Below, in pieces: positions 8,572 to 18,744 of a DNA stretch of 64,000 nt. The position numbers were made by a program, and so were the translations under genes. The stretch comes from Alphaproteobacteria bacterium. GTDB taxonomy: Bacteria; Pseudomonadota; Alphaproteobacteria; Bin65. Under the pieces are notes generated by a model. It was not told the DNA's origin, made no database searches, and worked only from the letters and a program-made list of their open reading frames with translations. Location of the stretch: NCBI GenBank assembly GCA_021776685.1, contig JAJFFJ010000071.1:22634-86633 (forward strand), written 5' to 3'. Within the stretch, counting starts at the first letter, position 1. The number at the start of each line of letters is the position of its first letter.

Positions 8572-8652
8572 AGGTGGCTCGGCTGAATAATTGGATTACA
8601 GGGTGGCCCAGACTATCGCCTTCCGGCGCGTCCGTCATCCCTGCGCAGCCGG

Positions 8653-11313
8653 TTACGCGGCCTCCGCCGCCTGCCCTGGCGCGTAATTCAGGTTGGGCGC
8701 CAGCCAGCGTTCGGCGTCCTGCAGCGACCAGCCCTTGCGCACGGCATAGTCCGCCACCTGATCCTGCTCGATGCGTCCAACGCCGAAATAGCGTGCGTCG
8801 GGGTGGGCAATATACCAACCGCTGACACTCGACGCCGGGGTCATGGCGAAGCTTTCGGTCAGCGACACGCCCACATTGGCTTCCGCGTCGAGCAGGCGGA
8901 ACAGGCTCCCTTTCTCCGTATGATCGGGACAAGCGGGATATCCTGGCGCCGGCCGAATGCCGCGGTAGGCCTCGGCGACCAGCTCGGTATTTGAACTCGC
9001 CTCATCAGGGGCATAGCCCCACAGGTCCTGTCGCACCCGCTCATGCATCCTCTCAGCAAACGCCTCCGCCAACCGGTCGCCCAGGGCCTTGATCATGATT
9101 GCTGTATAGTCGTCACCGGCTTCTTCAAACTCCCGGGAGGCCACCTCAATGCCTCCGCCGGCGGTCACGGCAAATCCGCCCATCCAGTCGGCAATACCGG
9201 TCTCCACCGGCGCTACAAAATCCGCCAGGCTGAAATTCGGCCGCGCCGACCCGGCGCCACGGGACATTTGCTGACGGAGCATGGGCAGACGCACATAGGC
9301 CTGATTGACCGGAACGCCCCGGATCAGCACATCGTCGCCGTCAGCGGCAGCGGGCCAAAGGCCCACCACGCCAGATGCGACGGTCCATTTTTCCTGGATC
9401 ATCCGGTCCAATGTCGCCTTGGCGTCGTCGAACAGCGCGCGCGCCGCCTCGCCCACCACCGAATCATCTAGAATCCTGGGATAGGCGCCAGCCAGTTCCC
9501 AGGTGCGGAAGAAAGGCGTCCAGTCGATGTAGCGGACCAGTTCTGCCAGATTGTAATCTTCAAACACCGTCAGGCCGGGACTATTTGGCTGCGGCGCGCG
9601 GTACGTTTCCCAATCTATCGGCACCCGGTTGGCCCGGGCATCTGCAAGGCTCATCCGTGCTGCCGCGCCACGTCCGGAGGCGTGACGGGTGCGCATGACG
9701 TCATATTCTGTACGTATGCCATCGGCATAGGCAGCGTTGTCAGGCCCCAGCAGTGTGCCCACTACACCAACAGCCCGCGACGCATCCGACACATGGACGA
9801 CCGCGCGACCGTATGCCGGCGCAATTTTCAGCGCTGTATGCATCTTGCTGGTGGTGGCGCCGCCAATCAGCAGGGGCAGGTCCAGGCCGTCTTCCTCCAT
9901 GCGCGCGGCCACGCGGCACATCTCATCCAGGCTGGGGGTGATCAGACCCGAAAGACCGATGATGTCCGCCTGCTCCCGTTTGGCAGTATCAAGAATTTGT
10001 TCCAGCGGCGCCATAACCCCAAGATCAATCACGTCATAGCCATTACACCGCAACACCACGCCGACAATGTTCTTGCCGATGTCGTGAACATCGCCCTTCA
10101 CAGTTGCCATCACGATTTTGCCGGCGCTTTTGCGATCACTGTGTTTCATGTCTTCTTCGATGAAGGGCGTCAGCCAGGCGACAGCCTTCTTCATGACCCG
10201 TGCGCTTTTCACGACCTGGGGCAGAAACATTTTTCCTGCCCCAAACAGGTCGCCCACCACCTTCATCCCGTCCATCAGCGGCCCTTCGATCACATCCAGC
10301 GGGCGGCCGGCAGCGAGCCGCGCCTCCTCGGCGTCCTCCGCGGCAAAGTCGGATATGCCATTGACCAGGGCGTGGACCAGCCGCTCGGTCACCGGCTTTT
10401 CCCGCCAGGAAAGGTCGGCGGTTTTCTCCCGAACTTCGCCCTGAAATGCGCTGGCCAGCGCTACCATATTGTCGGTGGCGTCCGGCGTCCGGTTAAGCAG
10501 TACGTCCTCGCAGGCCGTACGCAATTCATCCGGAATGTCATCGTAAACCGGCAGGGCGCCGGCGTTGACGATGGCCATGTCCAGACCAGCCTGGATCGCG
10601 TGATACAGAAAAACTGCATGCATAGCCTGGCGCACGGGTTCGTTGCCGCGGAAGGAGAAAGAAACGTTGGAGATACCTCCTGACACCCGCGCATGCGGGA
10701 GTTCCGCTTTGATTCGCCGGGTCGCGTCGAAAAATGCCTGCGCATAGTCATTGTGTTCCTCGATGCCCGTCGCGACCGCGAAAACATTGGGATCGAAGAT
10801 GATGTCATCCGGCAGAAAACCGGCGTGATCGACCAGCAGTCGATAAGCGCGGGTGCAGATTTCTACCTTCCGGTCCGCCGTGTCTGCCTGGCCCGTCTCG
10901 TCAAACGCCATCACCACCACAGCGGCGCCATATCGGCGGACACGGTGGGCCTGCTCCAGAAATGGCGCCTCGCCTTCCTTGAGGCTGATGGAATTGACGA
11001 TGGGTTTGCCTTGCACGCATTTCAGACCGGCCTCGATGACCTCCCACTTGGAGCTGTCGATCATCACAGGGACCCGGCAGATGTCAGGCTCGGCGGCAAT
11101 CAGATTGAGAAATCTGGCCATGGCCTCTACCGAGTCGAGCAGGCCCTCGTCCATATTGACGTCCAGGATCTGGGCGCCACTCTCTACCTGCTGGCGGGCG
11201 ACCTGAACCGCAGCATCATAGTCATCCGCCTCGATCAACTTTCGGAAGCGTGCTGAGCCGGTCACGTTGGTGCGTTCGCCAACGATGACAAAGGAGCGGG
11301 AAGCGTCGGTCAT
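8653..11313 (-). CDS. metH: Methionine synthase MetH, folate/cobalamin/activation modules (split MetH, C-terminal part)
   Basis: This 886-residue protein contains all of cobalamin-dependent methionine synthase except the homocysteine domain. A pterin-binding barrel begins at once ([17 protein letters not shown], residues 8-25), then a cobalamin cap and B12 domain with the axial-His motif [11 protein letters not shown] (about residue 400), then a C-terminal AdoMet reactivation domain ([26 protein letters not shown]). It transfers methyl groups from 5-methyltetrahydrofolate via cobalamin to homocysteine. I chose ATG 11313 because it overlaps the stop of the upstream homocysteine-domain gene (ATGA, 11310-11313) and starts right before the pterin domain; longer upstream frames are shadows. 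The two proteins must work together. Confidence 0.95.
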   Translation of the reverse strand: MTDASRSFVIVGERTNVTGSARFRKLIEADDYDAAVQVARQQVESGAQILDVNMDEGLLDSVEAMARFLNLIAAEPDICRVPVMIDSSKWEVIEAGLKCVQGKPIVNSISLKEGEAPFLEQAHRVRRYGAAVVVMAFDETGQADTADRKVEICTRAYRLLVDHAGFLPDDIIFDPNVFAVATGIEEHNDYAQAFFDATRRIKAELPHARVSGGISNVSFSFRGNEPVRQAMHAVFLYHAIQAGLDMAIVNAGALPVYDDIPDELRTACEDVLLNRTPDATDNMVALASAFQGEVREKTADLSWREKPVTERLVHALVNGISDFAAEDAEEARLAAGRPLDVIEGPLMDGMKVVGDLFGAGKMFLPQVVKSARVMKKAVAWLTPFIEEDMKHSDRKSAGKIVMATVKGDVHDIGKNIVGVVLRCNGYDVIDLGVMAPLEQILDTAKREQADIIGLSGLITPSLDEMCRVAARMEEDGLDLPLLIGGATTSKMHTALKIAPAYGRAVVHVSDASRAVGVVGTLLGPDNAAYADGIRTEYDVMRTRHASGRGAAARMSLADARANRVPIDWETYRAPQPNSPGLTVFEDYNLAELVRYIDWTPFFRTWELAGAYPRILDDSVVGEAARALFDDAKATLDRMIQEKWTVASGVVGLWPAAADGDDVLIRGVPVNQAYVRLPMLRQQMSRGAGSARPNFSLADFVAPVETGIADWMGGFAVTAGGGIEVASREFEEAGDDYTAIMIKALGDRLAEAFAERMHERVRQDLWGYAPDEASSNTELVAEAYRGIRPAPGYPACPDHTEKGSLFRLLDAEANVGVSLTESFAMTPASSVSGWYIAHPDARYFGVGRIEQDQVADYAVRKGWSLQDAERWLAPNLNYAPGQAAEAA

Positions 11314-12377
11314 GCGGCGATCTCGAACGGCTCCAGGCCCGACAGCCGAAGGCCCGGTGAGGCGCGAAATGCCGGCCGGGGTGCTTTGCCGGCCACCGCG
11401 TCGGCAATCGCACAGATATGCGCGGGCGTGGTGCCGCAACAACCGCCAACGATATTGACCAGGGCCTTGTCCGCCCACGTGGCGATGGCCGCACCCATGG
11501 TGTCGGGCGCCTCGTCGTAACCACCAAATTCATTCGGCAAACCAGCATTGGGGTGGACGCTGACCCGCGCCTCCGCGACGGCGGAGAGATCGGCGACGAA
11601 GCGGTCCAGTTCCGCGGGCCCCAGCGCGCAATTGAGCCCGAGCGCGAAGGGCGACGCGTGCCGGACAGAGATGGCGAATGCTTCCACTGTCTGTCCGGAC
11701 AGCGTGCGGCCGGAAAGGTCGGTAATGGTCGCCGAGATCATTACTGGCAGCCGCACGCCAGCGTCCAGGATGGCTTCTTCCACGGCAAAGATAGCTGCCT
11801 TGGCGTTCAGCGTGTCGAAGACCGTTTCGATCAACAGCAGGTCAGAACCGCCTTCGATCAACGCAATGGCGGCTTCCCGATAGCAGTTCGATAATTCGTC
11901 AAACGTGACGTTGCGCGACCCGGGGTCATTTACATCCGGCGAAATCGACGCCGTTCGGTTGGTCGGGCCGATGACGCCCGCCACATAGCTGGTTTTGCCT
12001 GTTGCCTTGGTATGTGCGGCTACCGCTTCCTGCGCCAACCTTGCCCCGGCCCGATTTAGATCGCCGGCGGCCTCCTGCAGCCCATAGTCCGATTGGGCGA
12101 TGTTCGTGGAACTGAAGGTATTGGTCTTGAGGATGTCAGCGCCGGCGCGAAGATAGTCGAGGTGGATCTGGCGGACGATGTCTGGCTGGCTCAAATTAAG
12201 AGCATCGTTGTTACCGGCCAGATCCGCGCTCGCATCAGCGAACGCAGTGCCGCGGAAGTCTTTTTCACGCAAATCGTGGGCCTGCAGCATGGTGCCCATG
12301 GCGCCGTCCAGCACCAGCACGCGTGTCTCGGCGTCGGCGGCAAGTGCGGCGGCGCTCGGCCTCTGGGCTAAGGGCAT
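11310..12377 (-). CDS. metH: Methionine synthase MetH, homocysteine S-methyltransferase module (split MetH, N-terminal part)
   Basis: A 355-residue homocysteine S-methyltransferase domain, equal to the N-terminal quarter of classical MetH. It shows [11 protein letters not shown] near the start, the first zinc ligand in LGLNCALGP and the paired zinc cysteines in [11 protein letters not shown] near residue 303. It binds and deprotonates homocysteine for methyl transfer from methylcobalamin. Its stop overlaps the start of the second MetH module by 4 nt, so equal synthesis is expected. The start is either ATG 12377 or GTG 12383, the latter overlapping the stop of the ArsR-methyltransferase gene (GTGA). 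Separate homocysteine and folate/B12 genes are known in several Alphaproteobacteria. Confidence 0.93.
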   Translation of the reverse strand: MPLAQRPSAAALAADAETRVLVLDGAMGTMLQAHDLREKDFRGTAFADASADLAGNNDALNLSQPDIVRQIHLDYLRAGADILKTNTFSSTNIAQSDYGLQEAAGDLNRAGARLAQEAVAAHTKATGKTSYVAGVIGPTNRTASISPDVNDPGSRNVTFDELSNCYREAAIALIEGGSDLLLIETVFDTLNAKAAIFAVEEAILDAGVRLPVMISATITDLSGRTLSGQTVEAFAISVRHASPFALGLNCALGPAELDRFVADLSAVAEARVSVHPNAGLPNEFGGYDEAPDTMGAAIATWADKALVNIVGGCCGTTPAHICAIADAVAGKAPRPAFRASPGLRLSGLEPFEIAA

Positions 12378-12379
12378 GG

Positions 12380-13348
12380 TCACGCGCTCCTCGCCTTTTT
12401 GGGCGCATCGGCCTTGTCATTGGCGGCGCGCTGACCGGTCCACAAGCAAACCGTCAACGGCGACCCATCAAGCTGCACCGTTTCGCGTGCTGTGAGTCCC
12501 GCGTTGCGGAACCAGCGCCGCATCTGTGTCTCAGAAAAGCCGAGCCAGCGGTGGGCATGCTCTTCTGCCAATGTGCTCATTGAGTGAGGGGCGAAGTCGA
12601 CAATCACCAGCCTGCCACCGGGGCGCAGGACCCGCGCTGCCTCGCCGATGGCGCGCTCAGGATTTTCCGCATAATGCAGCACCATATGCATGGTTGCGGC
12701 ATCAAACCGGTCCGCCGTAAAGGGCAACTGGTACATGTCCGCCTGGCGCACCTGACAGTTTCGCAGGTCGGCACGGTCCAGCGCCGCCCGGGCGATGGAC
12801 AGCATTTCACGGGAAAGATCGACTCCCACCGCGGAGGTTACCGAATTGCCGGTCAGTTCCAGGATACTGCCGGTGCCCGTGCCGATATCCAGTAGATCCT
12901 CGACGACCGCTGCGCTGAGCACCTGCTGCAGCGCCTCGTCTACGTTGGTGGAATCCACATGAAGGCCGCGCATTTCCGACCATTGCGACGCATTTGTGCT
13001 GAAATACGCCTCCGCCTGTCGCGCCCGTTCCGCGCGGACGTCTTCCAGACGCTGGAGATCCAGGCTAAGGACCGGATCGCTGTCGGGCACCAGATCAACA
13101 AGCGTGCGGGCAAAATCGCCGCCGTTACCACCCTCGGCCAGCCGGTACCACGCCCAGGTTCCTTCCTGGTGTCGTTCGAGGATCCCAGCCTCAACCAACA
13201 AGCGCAGATGGCGCGAGACCCGCGGCTGGCTTTGCCCGAGGATCGTCACCAGGTCGCTGACCGTCAACTCCGCGTGGGCGCAGAGGCCCAGAACGCGGAG
13301 GCGTGTCGGCTCGGCCGCCGCCTTCAGGGACTGAAGGAGTGTTTCCAT
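12380..13348 (-). CDS. ArsR-family regulator fused to SAM-dependent methyltransferase domain (SahR-like)
   Basis: A 322-residue fusion. Residues 1-95 form an ArsR winged helix ([21 protein letters not shown], then [17 protein letters not shown]); residues about 140-300 form a class I methyltransferase fold with motif [15 protein letters not shown], and [31 protein letters not shown]. It heads an operon with both MetH modules, its stop overlapping or abutting the next gene. Regulators of this layout next to methionine-cycle genes match SahR, which senses S-adenosylhomocysteine through a SAM-binding fold; that role is inferred from context. A near-palindromic A/T-rich site lies about 75 bp upstream. 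The ATG at 13348 has a poor ribosome site. Confidence 0.88.
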   Translation of the reverse strand: METLLQSLKAAAEPTRLRVLGLCAHAELTVSDLVTILGQSQPRVSRHLRLLVEAGILERHQEGTWAWYRLAEGGNGGDFARTLVDLVPDSDPVLSLDLQRLEDVRAERARQAEAYFSTNASQWSEMRGLHVDSTNVDEALQQVLSAAVVEDLLDIGTGTGSILELTGNSVTSAVGVDLSREMLSIARAALDRADLRNCQVRQADMYQLPFTADRFDAATMHMVLHYAENPERAIGEAARVLRPGGRLVIVDFAPHSMSTLAEEHAHRWLGFSETQMRRWFRNAGLTARETVQLDGSPLTVCLWTGQRAANDKADAPKKARSA

Positions 13349-13421
13349 ATTTTTTAATCCGGATTGAAGCAGCCAATTGCGGCTTGCCGAGAATTCGAAT
13401 GCTCTATAGAATTACGTAACT

Positions 13422-13441
13422 ATATAAATATATCTTTATGT
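13422..13441 (-). promoter_or_regulatory. Candidate operator for the ArsR-methyltransferase/metH operon
   Basis: The 20-bp sequence ATATAAATATATCTTTATGT is an imperfect palindrome with 8 of 10 positions matching between half-sites (ideal half ACATAAAGAT). It is an A/T island in a GC-rich intergenic region, 74-93 bp upstream of the start of the ArsR-methyltransferase gene. It is similar to what I recall of alphaproteobacterial SahR sites, but this is from memory and untested. Confidence 0.5.
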
Positions 13442-13578
13442 TTGATCGAATGTCAATTGGGCCGGGCTCCGGACGAGGTGACCACCCGCGTCTACGCCTC
13501 GTGCAAGAGGGCACACCACCGCTCAATTCAGCAGCCGCTGTTGGTACATGACATGCGGAGAAAGAACGTGTTCGGCGC

Positions 13579-14550
13579 CTAATTCAGGCGCGGGCTGCGC
13601 ATCAGTTCCTGGCGATCGATCGAGGTGACATCGAAGGTCATGGTTTCGCCTTCACGCCAAACATTCAGCGGCACCCGCACGCCGGCGGCCCCAACTTCCC
13701 AGATGGTGCGAAACAGGTCCGGCAGATCACCAATCGGCGCGCCCCCGACCCCCAGCACAAGGTCACCCGGCTGAACCCCAGCCTTATGGGCAGGGCCGTT
13801 TTCCGCGATCCCGATAACCGCCAGTTTATCGCCAGCTTCGGCCACATAGAATCCGAGCCACGGCCTCGCGATGGGCTGCCACTGGGAGCCGCCTTCCACT
13901 GCGTCCAGCAGCGGGTCGAGCAAGTCGATGGGAACAACCATGTTGCCTTCGGCGGTGGTTTCACCGCCCCGGGCGTTCTGCACATAGAGCGAGCCGATGC
14001 CCGCAAGTGTGCCATCTTCCGCCACTAGCGCAGCGCCGCCCCAATTGGGATGGGCGGGCGTCGTGAAGATGGCTTCGTCCAGCACATATTCCCAGTAGCC
14101 CGCGAAGGTCCGCTTGCTCACAACGTTGCACTTGAGCGACCCGTCACGACCGCCGTAGCCGGCGAAGATGGCCGAGGAGCCCACGGGCGCAGCTGACGAA
14201 CTACTGATCGGGATTGCGGGGGCGTCCAAGGTTTGCAGCGCCTGCACCAGACCAAAGCCGGATTCAAAGTCATACAGCAACACGTCGGCTGGAACCGTCT
14301 GCCCCGCATTGGTGCGCAGCCAGATCTGCTCCGCCTCTGCCACCAGATAGCCAATCGTCAAGACCAGTCCGGTTTCGCGGATGACCACCGCGTGGCCGGC
14401 ACGCTCGGTGCCCAGGATCTCAGCCGTAAACGTGCCTTCGGGGATGTGGGCCTGAAGGCCGACAACCGCGTTCAGCGCTGCGTCGAGATCATAGGTGACG
14501 TCGCCAGTGTTCGGCTGCAGCTTTTCAGGAATCTCTAGGTCACTCGACAT
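13579..14550 (-). CDS. Trypsin-like/PDZ (HtrA-type) protein lacking the catalytic triad
   Basis: A 323-residue protein with the S1C layout: a trypsin-like domain (residues about 20-220) and one PDZ domain (about 235-315; NGPAHKAGVQPGDLVLGVGG). Aligned by eye with DegP, all three catalytic positions differ: the His segment T-N-N-H-V-V reads TIGYLV, the Asp segment reads SGFGLV, and G-N-S-G-G reads PNWGGA. It is therefore probably a pseudoprotease that binds rather than cuts substrates. ATG 14550 has GGAGA at a good distance; a further upstream GTG (14601) would add an unlikely tail. There is no signal peptide, so it is predicted cytosolic, unlike most HtrA proteins. Confidence 0.75.
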   Translation of the reverse strand: MSSDLEIPEKLQPNTGDVTYDLDAALNAVVGLQAHIPEGTFTAEILGTERAGHAVVIRETGLVLTIGYLVAEAEQIWLRTNAGQTVPADVLLYDFESGFGLVQALQTLDAPAIPISSSSAAPVGSSAIFAGYGGRDGSLKCNVVSKRTFAGYWEYVLDEAIFTTPAHPNWGGAALVAEDGTLAGIGSLYVQNARGGETTAEGNMVVPIDLLDPLLDAVEGGSQWQPIARPWLGFYVAEAGDKLAVIGIAENGPAHKAGVQPGDLVLGVGGAPIGDLPDLFRTIWEVGAAGVRVPLNVWREGETMTFDVTSIDRQELMRSPRLN

Positions 14551-14853
14551 GCAGGTCTCCGTAGATGGACTCCGACTCAAACGGATCGCCCCCCGAAACA
14601 CAAGAAGGGAAAGATATGGCGTTAACCATGTTCAAATTAGGGTGGCAAACGCGGTCAGCGGCGAGCGCCATCGAACAGCCTCCCGCAAGGCTTCCATCCG
14701 GGGCTGCGCCCCGGCGCCATTCGCCGCCGTCGATGTCACATAGGGTTCGCCCGGATCATCGGCAATCCGAAATATGCGATCCAACCCGCCATCAATAAGA
14801 TCCGATATCCGGCGCTCGCAATCGCGGAGCAACCGGCCCTCCCAAGGGCCCAA
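14551..14853. other. Gene-poor stretch upstream of the pseudoprotease gene
   Basis: About 300 bp between the pseudoprotease start and the VOC gene stop. It should hold the pseudoprotease promoter. A minus-strand frame of 73 codons (14632-14853) exists but begins with TTG directly after the VOC stop and lacks a ribosome site, so I do not call it a gene. No repeat, tRNA or mobile-element trace was seen. Confidence 0.5.
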
Positions 14854-15393
14854 CTAAGCCGCGTCGAGACGGCTCCTGAATTCCTGTTTCCAGTCAGCCG
14901 CCGGCTTAAAGGTAGGTTCTCCCTCGATCAACGCCAGAGTTGCCGCCGCGATCTCATCATCGGTCTTCGCAAGATCCAGCGGATCAACCCGCGGCTGCGC
15001 CACATACCAGGGGGTGTCGATAAAGATCTCGATTCTGTTTCCTTCAGGATCACGGAAATAGAGCGACCAGGCGCTGCCATGGTCAACCGGATCGATATTG
15101 GTGATGTCGTTCTGGGACTCTACCGCAGATTTCACATCGCGCAGATCATCCAGGTTGCCAGCACGGAGTGATATTTGGTTGATCACCAGATTCTCATCAT
15201 CATCACGGCCCTCCACCAGCACGATCTGATGGTGCTCTTCCGGATTCCGGCTGAGAAAAACGATCGGGCGGCCGCGGGCGATGCCTTCGTCCGTCACCTT
15301 GAAGCCGAGAGTTTCGGTATAGAACTCACGCATACGCTCCAGGTTCTTGACGAAAATCCCCAGATGGCTGAAATCCAGATTCTTTGGCGGCAT
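14854..15393 (-). CDS. VOC-family (glyoxalase/extradiol dioxygenase-like) protein
   Basis: A 179-residue protein with a vicinal-oxygen-chelate module in residues 6-130. The order matches the family: SHLGIFVKNLERMREFYTET with the first metal His, HHQIVLVEG with a second His, and EGNRIEIFIDTPWYV with the metal-binding Glu. Members act as extradiol dioxygenases, glyoxalases, epimerases or antibiotic-binding proteins; a dioxygenase-like role is plausible beside the aromatic genes to the right but is not shown. It is divergent from the quinone oxidoreductase gene, with a 114-bp shared promoter region. A C-terminal extension of about 45 residues after the VOC module is unassigned. Confidence 0.8.
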   Translation of the reverse strand: MPPKNLDFSHLGIFVKNLERMREFYTETLGFKVTDEGIARGRPIVFLSRNPEEHHQIVLVEGRDDDENLVINQISLRAGNLDDLRDVKSAVESQNDITNIDPVDHGSAWSLYFRDPEGNRIEIFIDTPWYVAQPRVDPLDLAKTDDEIAAATLALIEGEPTFKPAADWKQEFRSRLDAA

Positions 15394-15507
15394 GGCCCTC
15401 TACCCCACTTGATCGTGTCCCGGCCCGGCTTTGTTGACGGACGGCTCGCCACAGCTTACCCCAGAGCAACCCCCGGCGTCATGCCGAAGTGAAATCAGGA
15501 GACAAAT

Positions 15508-16512
15508 GTGAGCACCCTGCCCGACACCATGAACGTCGTCGAAATCAGCGAGCCTGGCGGCCCCGAAGTCCTGAAACCGGCCTCGCGGCCCGTGCCCGTG
15601 CCCGGCCCGGGCGAGGCGCTGATCAGGGTGGCCGCCGCCGGTGTCAACCGGCCGGATTTAATGCAGCGTGCCGGCTTGTATCCGCCACCTCCCGGCGCGT
15701 CCGATCTGCCGGGACTGGAAGTGGCAGGCGAAGTTGTCGCCCTGGGTGACGGCGCCAGTGAGGTTGCCATCGGTGATCGCGTAACTGCACTCACCCCCGG
15801 CGGCGGCTATGCAGACTATTGCGTAACAGCGGCCAGCCACTGCCTGCCCTGGCCGGACGGCTTTGACGCAGTTCAAGCAGCCGCATTACCTGAGACCTAT
15901 TTCACCGTCTGGACCAATGTTTTTGAGCGGGGCGCGCTGAAGCCAGGCGAATCGATCCTGATCCACGGCGGCGCCAGCGGAATTGGCACGACGGCGATCC
16001 AGTTGGCCCATGCCCATGGCGCTACAGTCTTCGCCACTGCCGGCACCGCGGACAAATGCAAGGCGTGTGAAGATCTGGGCGCCAAGCGGGCAATCAACTA
16101 CCGGGACGAAGATTTTGTCGAGGTGGTCAAGGAAGCCACCGGCGGCAAGGGCGTCGACGTCATCCTCGACATGGTTGCCGGCGACTATGTGGCACGGGAT
16201 ATTGAATGCCTGGCGCCGGACGGCCGGCTGGTAATTATCGCGCTGATGGGCGGCCGCGAGGGCACGGTGCCCTTTTTCCCAATTATGGCCAAACGGTTGA
16301 CCTTCACCGGGTCAACGCTCAGGCCTCAAACGAACGAGGCGAAGGCGCGCATGGCCAGGGGCCTCGAAGAAACAGCATGGCCCTGGTTGAGCGCCGGGAA
16401 GATCAAACCGATCATCCAGAGCGTTTATCCGATCGAGAAAGCCGCGGAAGCCCACGCCGAGTTGGAGGCAGGCGATCATATTGGCAAGATCATGCTGACC
16501 GTGGGGTCATAA
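15508..16512 (+). CDS. Zinc-free quinone oxidoreductase (zeta-crystallin/PIG3-like MDR)
   Basis: A 334-residue medium-chain reductase. The N-terminal GroES-like domain has AGVNRPDLMQRAGLYPPPPG, and the NADPH-binding Rossmann fold has ILIHGGASGIGTTAIQLAHAHG near residue 145. The structural and catalytic zinc ligands of alcohol dehydrogenases are absent, placing it with PIG3-type NAD(P)H:quinone oxidoreductases. The GTG start at 15508 is preceded by AGGAG. The UbiD gene starts 7 nt after its stop, so the two form an operon; reduction of a quinone or enone product of aromatic breakdown is a reasonable guess. Confidence 0.85.
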   Translation: MSTLPDTMNVVEISEPGGPEVLKPASRPVPVPGPGEALIRVAAAGVNRPDLMQRAGLYPPPPGASDLPGLEVAGEVVALGDGASEVAIGDRVTALTPGGGYADYCVTAASHCLPWPDGFDAVQAAALPETYFTVWTNVFERGALKPGESILIHGGASGIGTTAIQLAHAHGATVFATAGTADKCKACEDLGAKRAINYRDEDFVEVVKEATGGKGVDVILDMVAGDYVARDIECLAPDGRLVIIALMGGREGTVPFFPIMAKRLTFTGSTLRPQTNEAKARMARGLEETAWPWLSAGKIKPIIQSVYPIEKAAEAHAELEAGDHIGKIMLTVGS

Positions 16513-16519
16513 ACGCGCC

Positions 16520-17908
16520 ATGACAGACACTCTCCGCTTCCCGTCGCTCAGAAGCTGGGTTCGCCACCTGGTGGCGGAGGATCATGTGGCCTTCGCAAAC
16601 CCGGGCGTGTCCCTGAAATATGAACTCGCCGCGATCGCCAGCCGACTGGATGGTCACAAGGCGACCCTGTTTCCGTCGCCGGCTGGCATGGATATCCCGG
16701 TGGTATCGGGCGTTGTGGGCCGGCGGGAATGGATCGCCGACGCGTTGGGCGTCAGCGAGACGGAGCTACTCGACAGCTTCATGGCGGCGTCGAATAACCC
16801 CATCCCCTGCGCGGAGGTGACAAACGCGCCTGTCCAAACCAATGTCCAGCGCGACGTCGATATCTTCAAGCACTTGCCCCTGCCGACCCACGCGGCGGAG
16901 GACAGTGGTCCCTATATCACCGCCGGCCTGCTTATCGCGCGCAATCCGGACACGGGTGCGCAAAATGTGTCGATCAATCGCCTGCAGGCCAGCGGCCCGG
17001 ACAGGCTCGGCGTGCTCATCCTGCCCCGGCACGCCCATCATTATCTGGAGCCAGTTGAGGCCCGCGGCGAAGATTTTCCTGTGGCGATTGTCATTGGCGT
17101 CGACCCCCTGACCCTGCTTGCCTCCCAGGCAATCGCGCCGCTTGACCAAGACGAACTGGAAATCGCCGGCGCCCTGCATGGCCAAGCCCTGGAGGTGGTC
17201 AAATGCGTCACCAGCGACGTGCGCGTGCCAGCGCATGCGGAGATCGTTCTGGAAGGCAGGGTGCTGGCAGGCGTGCGTGAACCGGAAGGGCCTTTCGGCG
17301 AGTTTCCGAAATATTACGGTCCCCGCTCAGACAAACATGTGATCCAGATCGACGCCGTCACCATGCGGCAAAACCCTCTGTTTCACACCATCCTGGGCGG
17401 CGGCCTGGAACATCTGCTGCTTGGATCAATCCCGCGGGAGGCAACGATCCTCGCGCATCTGCGCAGGACCTTCACCAGCGTCCTCGATGTCCATCTCTCG
17501 CTCGGCGGCGTCGGGCGATATCATCTGTATGTTAAGATCAACAAGCGCCAACGGGGCGAAGCCAAGAATATCATCATGGGGGCCTTCAGCGCCCACTACG
17601 ACATCAAGCACGTGACCGTGGTGGACGATGACGTGGATGTGCACGACCCCGAGATGGTGGAATGGGCGCTGGCCACGCGCTTCCAGGCTGATCGTGATCT
17701 GGTGATTGTCCCGAATGCCCAGGGGTCGAAGCTCGATCCCTCAAACGACGATGGCTTCGGCGCGAAGATGGGCATGGACGCCACCAAGCCGGTTGGCGCT
17801 GACCCCTTCACCTTTTTGCAGACGCGGATCCCAGGTGAAGACACAGTCGATTTGGGCGCGGTCCTCGCCGGCGAGCGTCCGGCCATCGCCGCACTGGACG
17901 ACGACTGA
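16520..17908 (+). CDS. UbiD-family prFMN-dependent decarboxylase
   Basis: A 462-residue UbiD-fold (de)carboxylase. The conserved acid cluster appears in EPEGPFGEFPKYYGP near residue 255, matching the catalytic Glu region of UbiD/Fdc/AroY enzymes, and the prFMN/metal segment near residue 155 contains NVSINRLQ. Such enzymes reversibly decarboxylate aromatic or alpha,beta-unsaturated acids and need prenylated FMN made by UbiX; no ubiX is in the window. Its coupling to a quinone oxidoreductase and closeness to ring-hydroxylating oxygenases point to aromatic-acid catabolism rather than ubiquinone synthesis. It ends 47 nt before a convergent gene. Confidence 0.9.
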   Translation: MTDTLRFPSLRSWVRHLVAEDHVAFANPGVSLKYELAAIASRLDGHKATLFPSPAGMDIPVVSGVVGRREWIADALGVSETELLDSFMAASNNPIPCAEVTNAPVQTNVQRDVDIFKHLPLPTHAAEDSGPYITAGLLIARNPDTGAQNVSINRLQASGPDRLGVLILPRHAHHYLEPVEARGEDFPVAIVIGVDPLTLLASQAIAPLDQDELEIAGALHGQALEVVKCVTSDVRVPAHAEIVLEGRVLAGVREPEGPFGEFPKYYGPRSDKHVIQIDAVTMRQNPLFHTILGGGLEHLLLGSIPREATILAHLRRTFTSVLDVHLSLGGVGRYHLYVKINKRQRGEAKNIIMGAFSAHYDIKHVTVVDDDVDVHDPEMVEWALATRFQADRDLVIVPNAQGSKLDPSNDDGFGAKMGMDATKPVGADPFTFLQTRIPGEDTVDLGAVLAGERPAIAALDDD

Positions 17909-17955
17909 AACCTGCCATCCGGCCAGCCAGCTGAATCGAGCGCGGTGCCTGCTTC

Positions 17956-18714
17956 TTACCAGGTCACCCCGGCCACATCGACGCCGTGCTCTTTCACCTG
18001 CTCCGGTGTCATCAGGGTGATGCCGGCACTTTCCAGCGGCGGCTTGATCTCGCCGAGCCATTTTTTCATTTCCTCGTCGCTGTCATGCAGCTTGAGGCCA
18101 TACTGGTAGGAAATCCGGTTACCTTCGCTGCCCGGCCGGCCGAGCAGTTGCAGCCCGCGCGGGAACCAGTAGTCGACGCGCTCCTGCACCTGTTCTCGAT
18201 AGCCGGCGTCGCACAGGCGGATCATTTCGTCCGCGCCATCCTGTCCATGGCGGGCTTCATCCTTCAGGATCGGCCGCAGCACCTCCGCATAGGGCGCGAA
18301 GCTGGTGTTGCGCATGGACCAGAGCCAGATGCGGCCACACCGGTCGATCATGTGCTTGAAAACGGTGACCTCGATCCAGTCCTTCACGTCTTCCTCTGAG
18401 CCCAGGAAATGGGCGCCGCCGGGTCGTCTGATGCCCAGCCATTTTTCCACATCCAGCCCTGCCCGTGTCGCGAGCTCGTGCATGGCCTCGACATGATCCG
18501 CCTCTTCATTGGCGGTATGCACCAGCTCCGCCTTGTGGATCGGGTCGGGCATGTGAAAGACAGCGCGGGAGAACATCTCGCAGGCCGCGATCTCGCCGAT
18601 ATATTGCTTGCCGATCAGGGTCCGGAGCATCTTCCGGTACTCCTCGGGCGTATCCTCGAGGCTGTCGAAGTCAATTTCTCCGGGGCCGTAAACCGGCTGC
18701 ACTGCACCATCCAT
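17956..18714 (-). CDS. PaaA/BoxB-like diiron (phenylacetic acid catabolic family) protein
   Basis: A 252-residue ferritin-like helical protein with two EXXH iron motifs, EADH (about residue 73) and EARH (about residue 151), plus extra acidic positions in YIGEIAACEM and WIEVTVFKH. This matches the catalytic subunits of PaaA- and BoxB-type aryl-CoA epoxidases, but it is shorter than both (PaaA about 310, BoxB about 470 residues) and no paaBCE or boxA genes are nearby. It may be a stand-alone diiron oxygenase receiving electrons from an unlinked reductase. It follows the thiolase gene with a 30-nt gap on the same strand. Confidence 0.75.
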   Translation of the reverse strand: MDGAVQPVYGPGEIDFDSLEDTPEEYRKMLRTLIGKQYIGEIAACEMFSRAVFHMPDPIHKAELVHTANEEADHVEAMHELATRAGLDVEKWLGIRRPGGAHFLGSEEDVKDWIEVTVFKHMIDRCGRIWLWSMRNTSFAPYAEVLRPILKDEARHGQDGADEMIRLCDAGYREQVQERVDYWFPRGLQLLGRPGSEGNRISYQYGLKLHDSDEEMKKWLGEIKPPLESAGITLMTPEQVKEHGVDVAGVTW

Positions 18715-18744
18715 TTGATTTCTTCCGTTCGCTAAAGTGTCGTC

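Noticed and set aside
14632..14853. A 73-codon minus-strand frame in the only 300-bp gene-free gap
   Set aside because: It starts with TTG directly after a stop, has no ribosome site and no recognisable motif; kept only as a remark.
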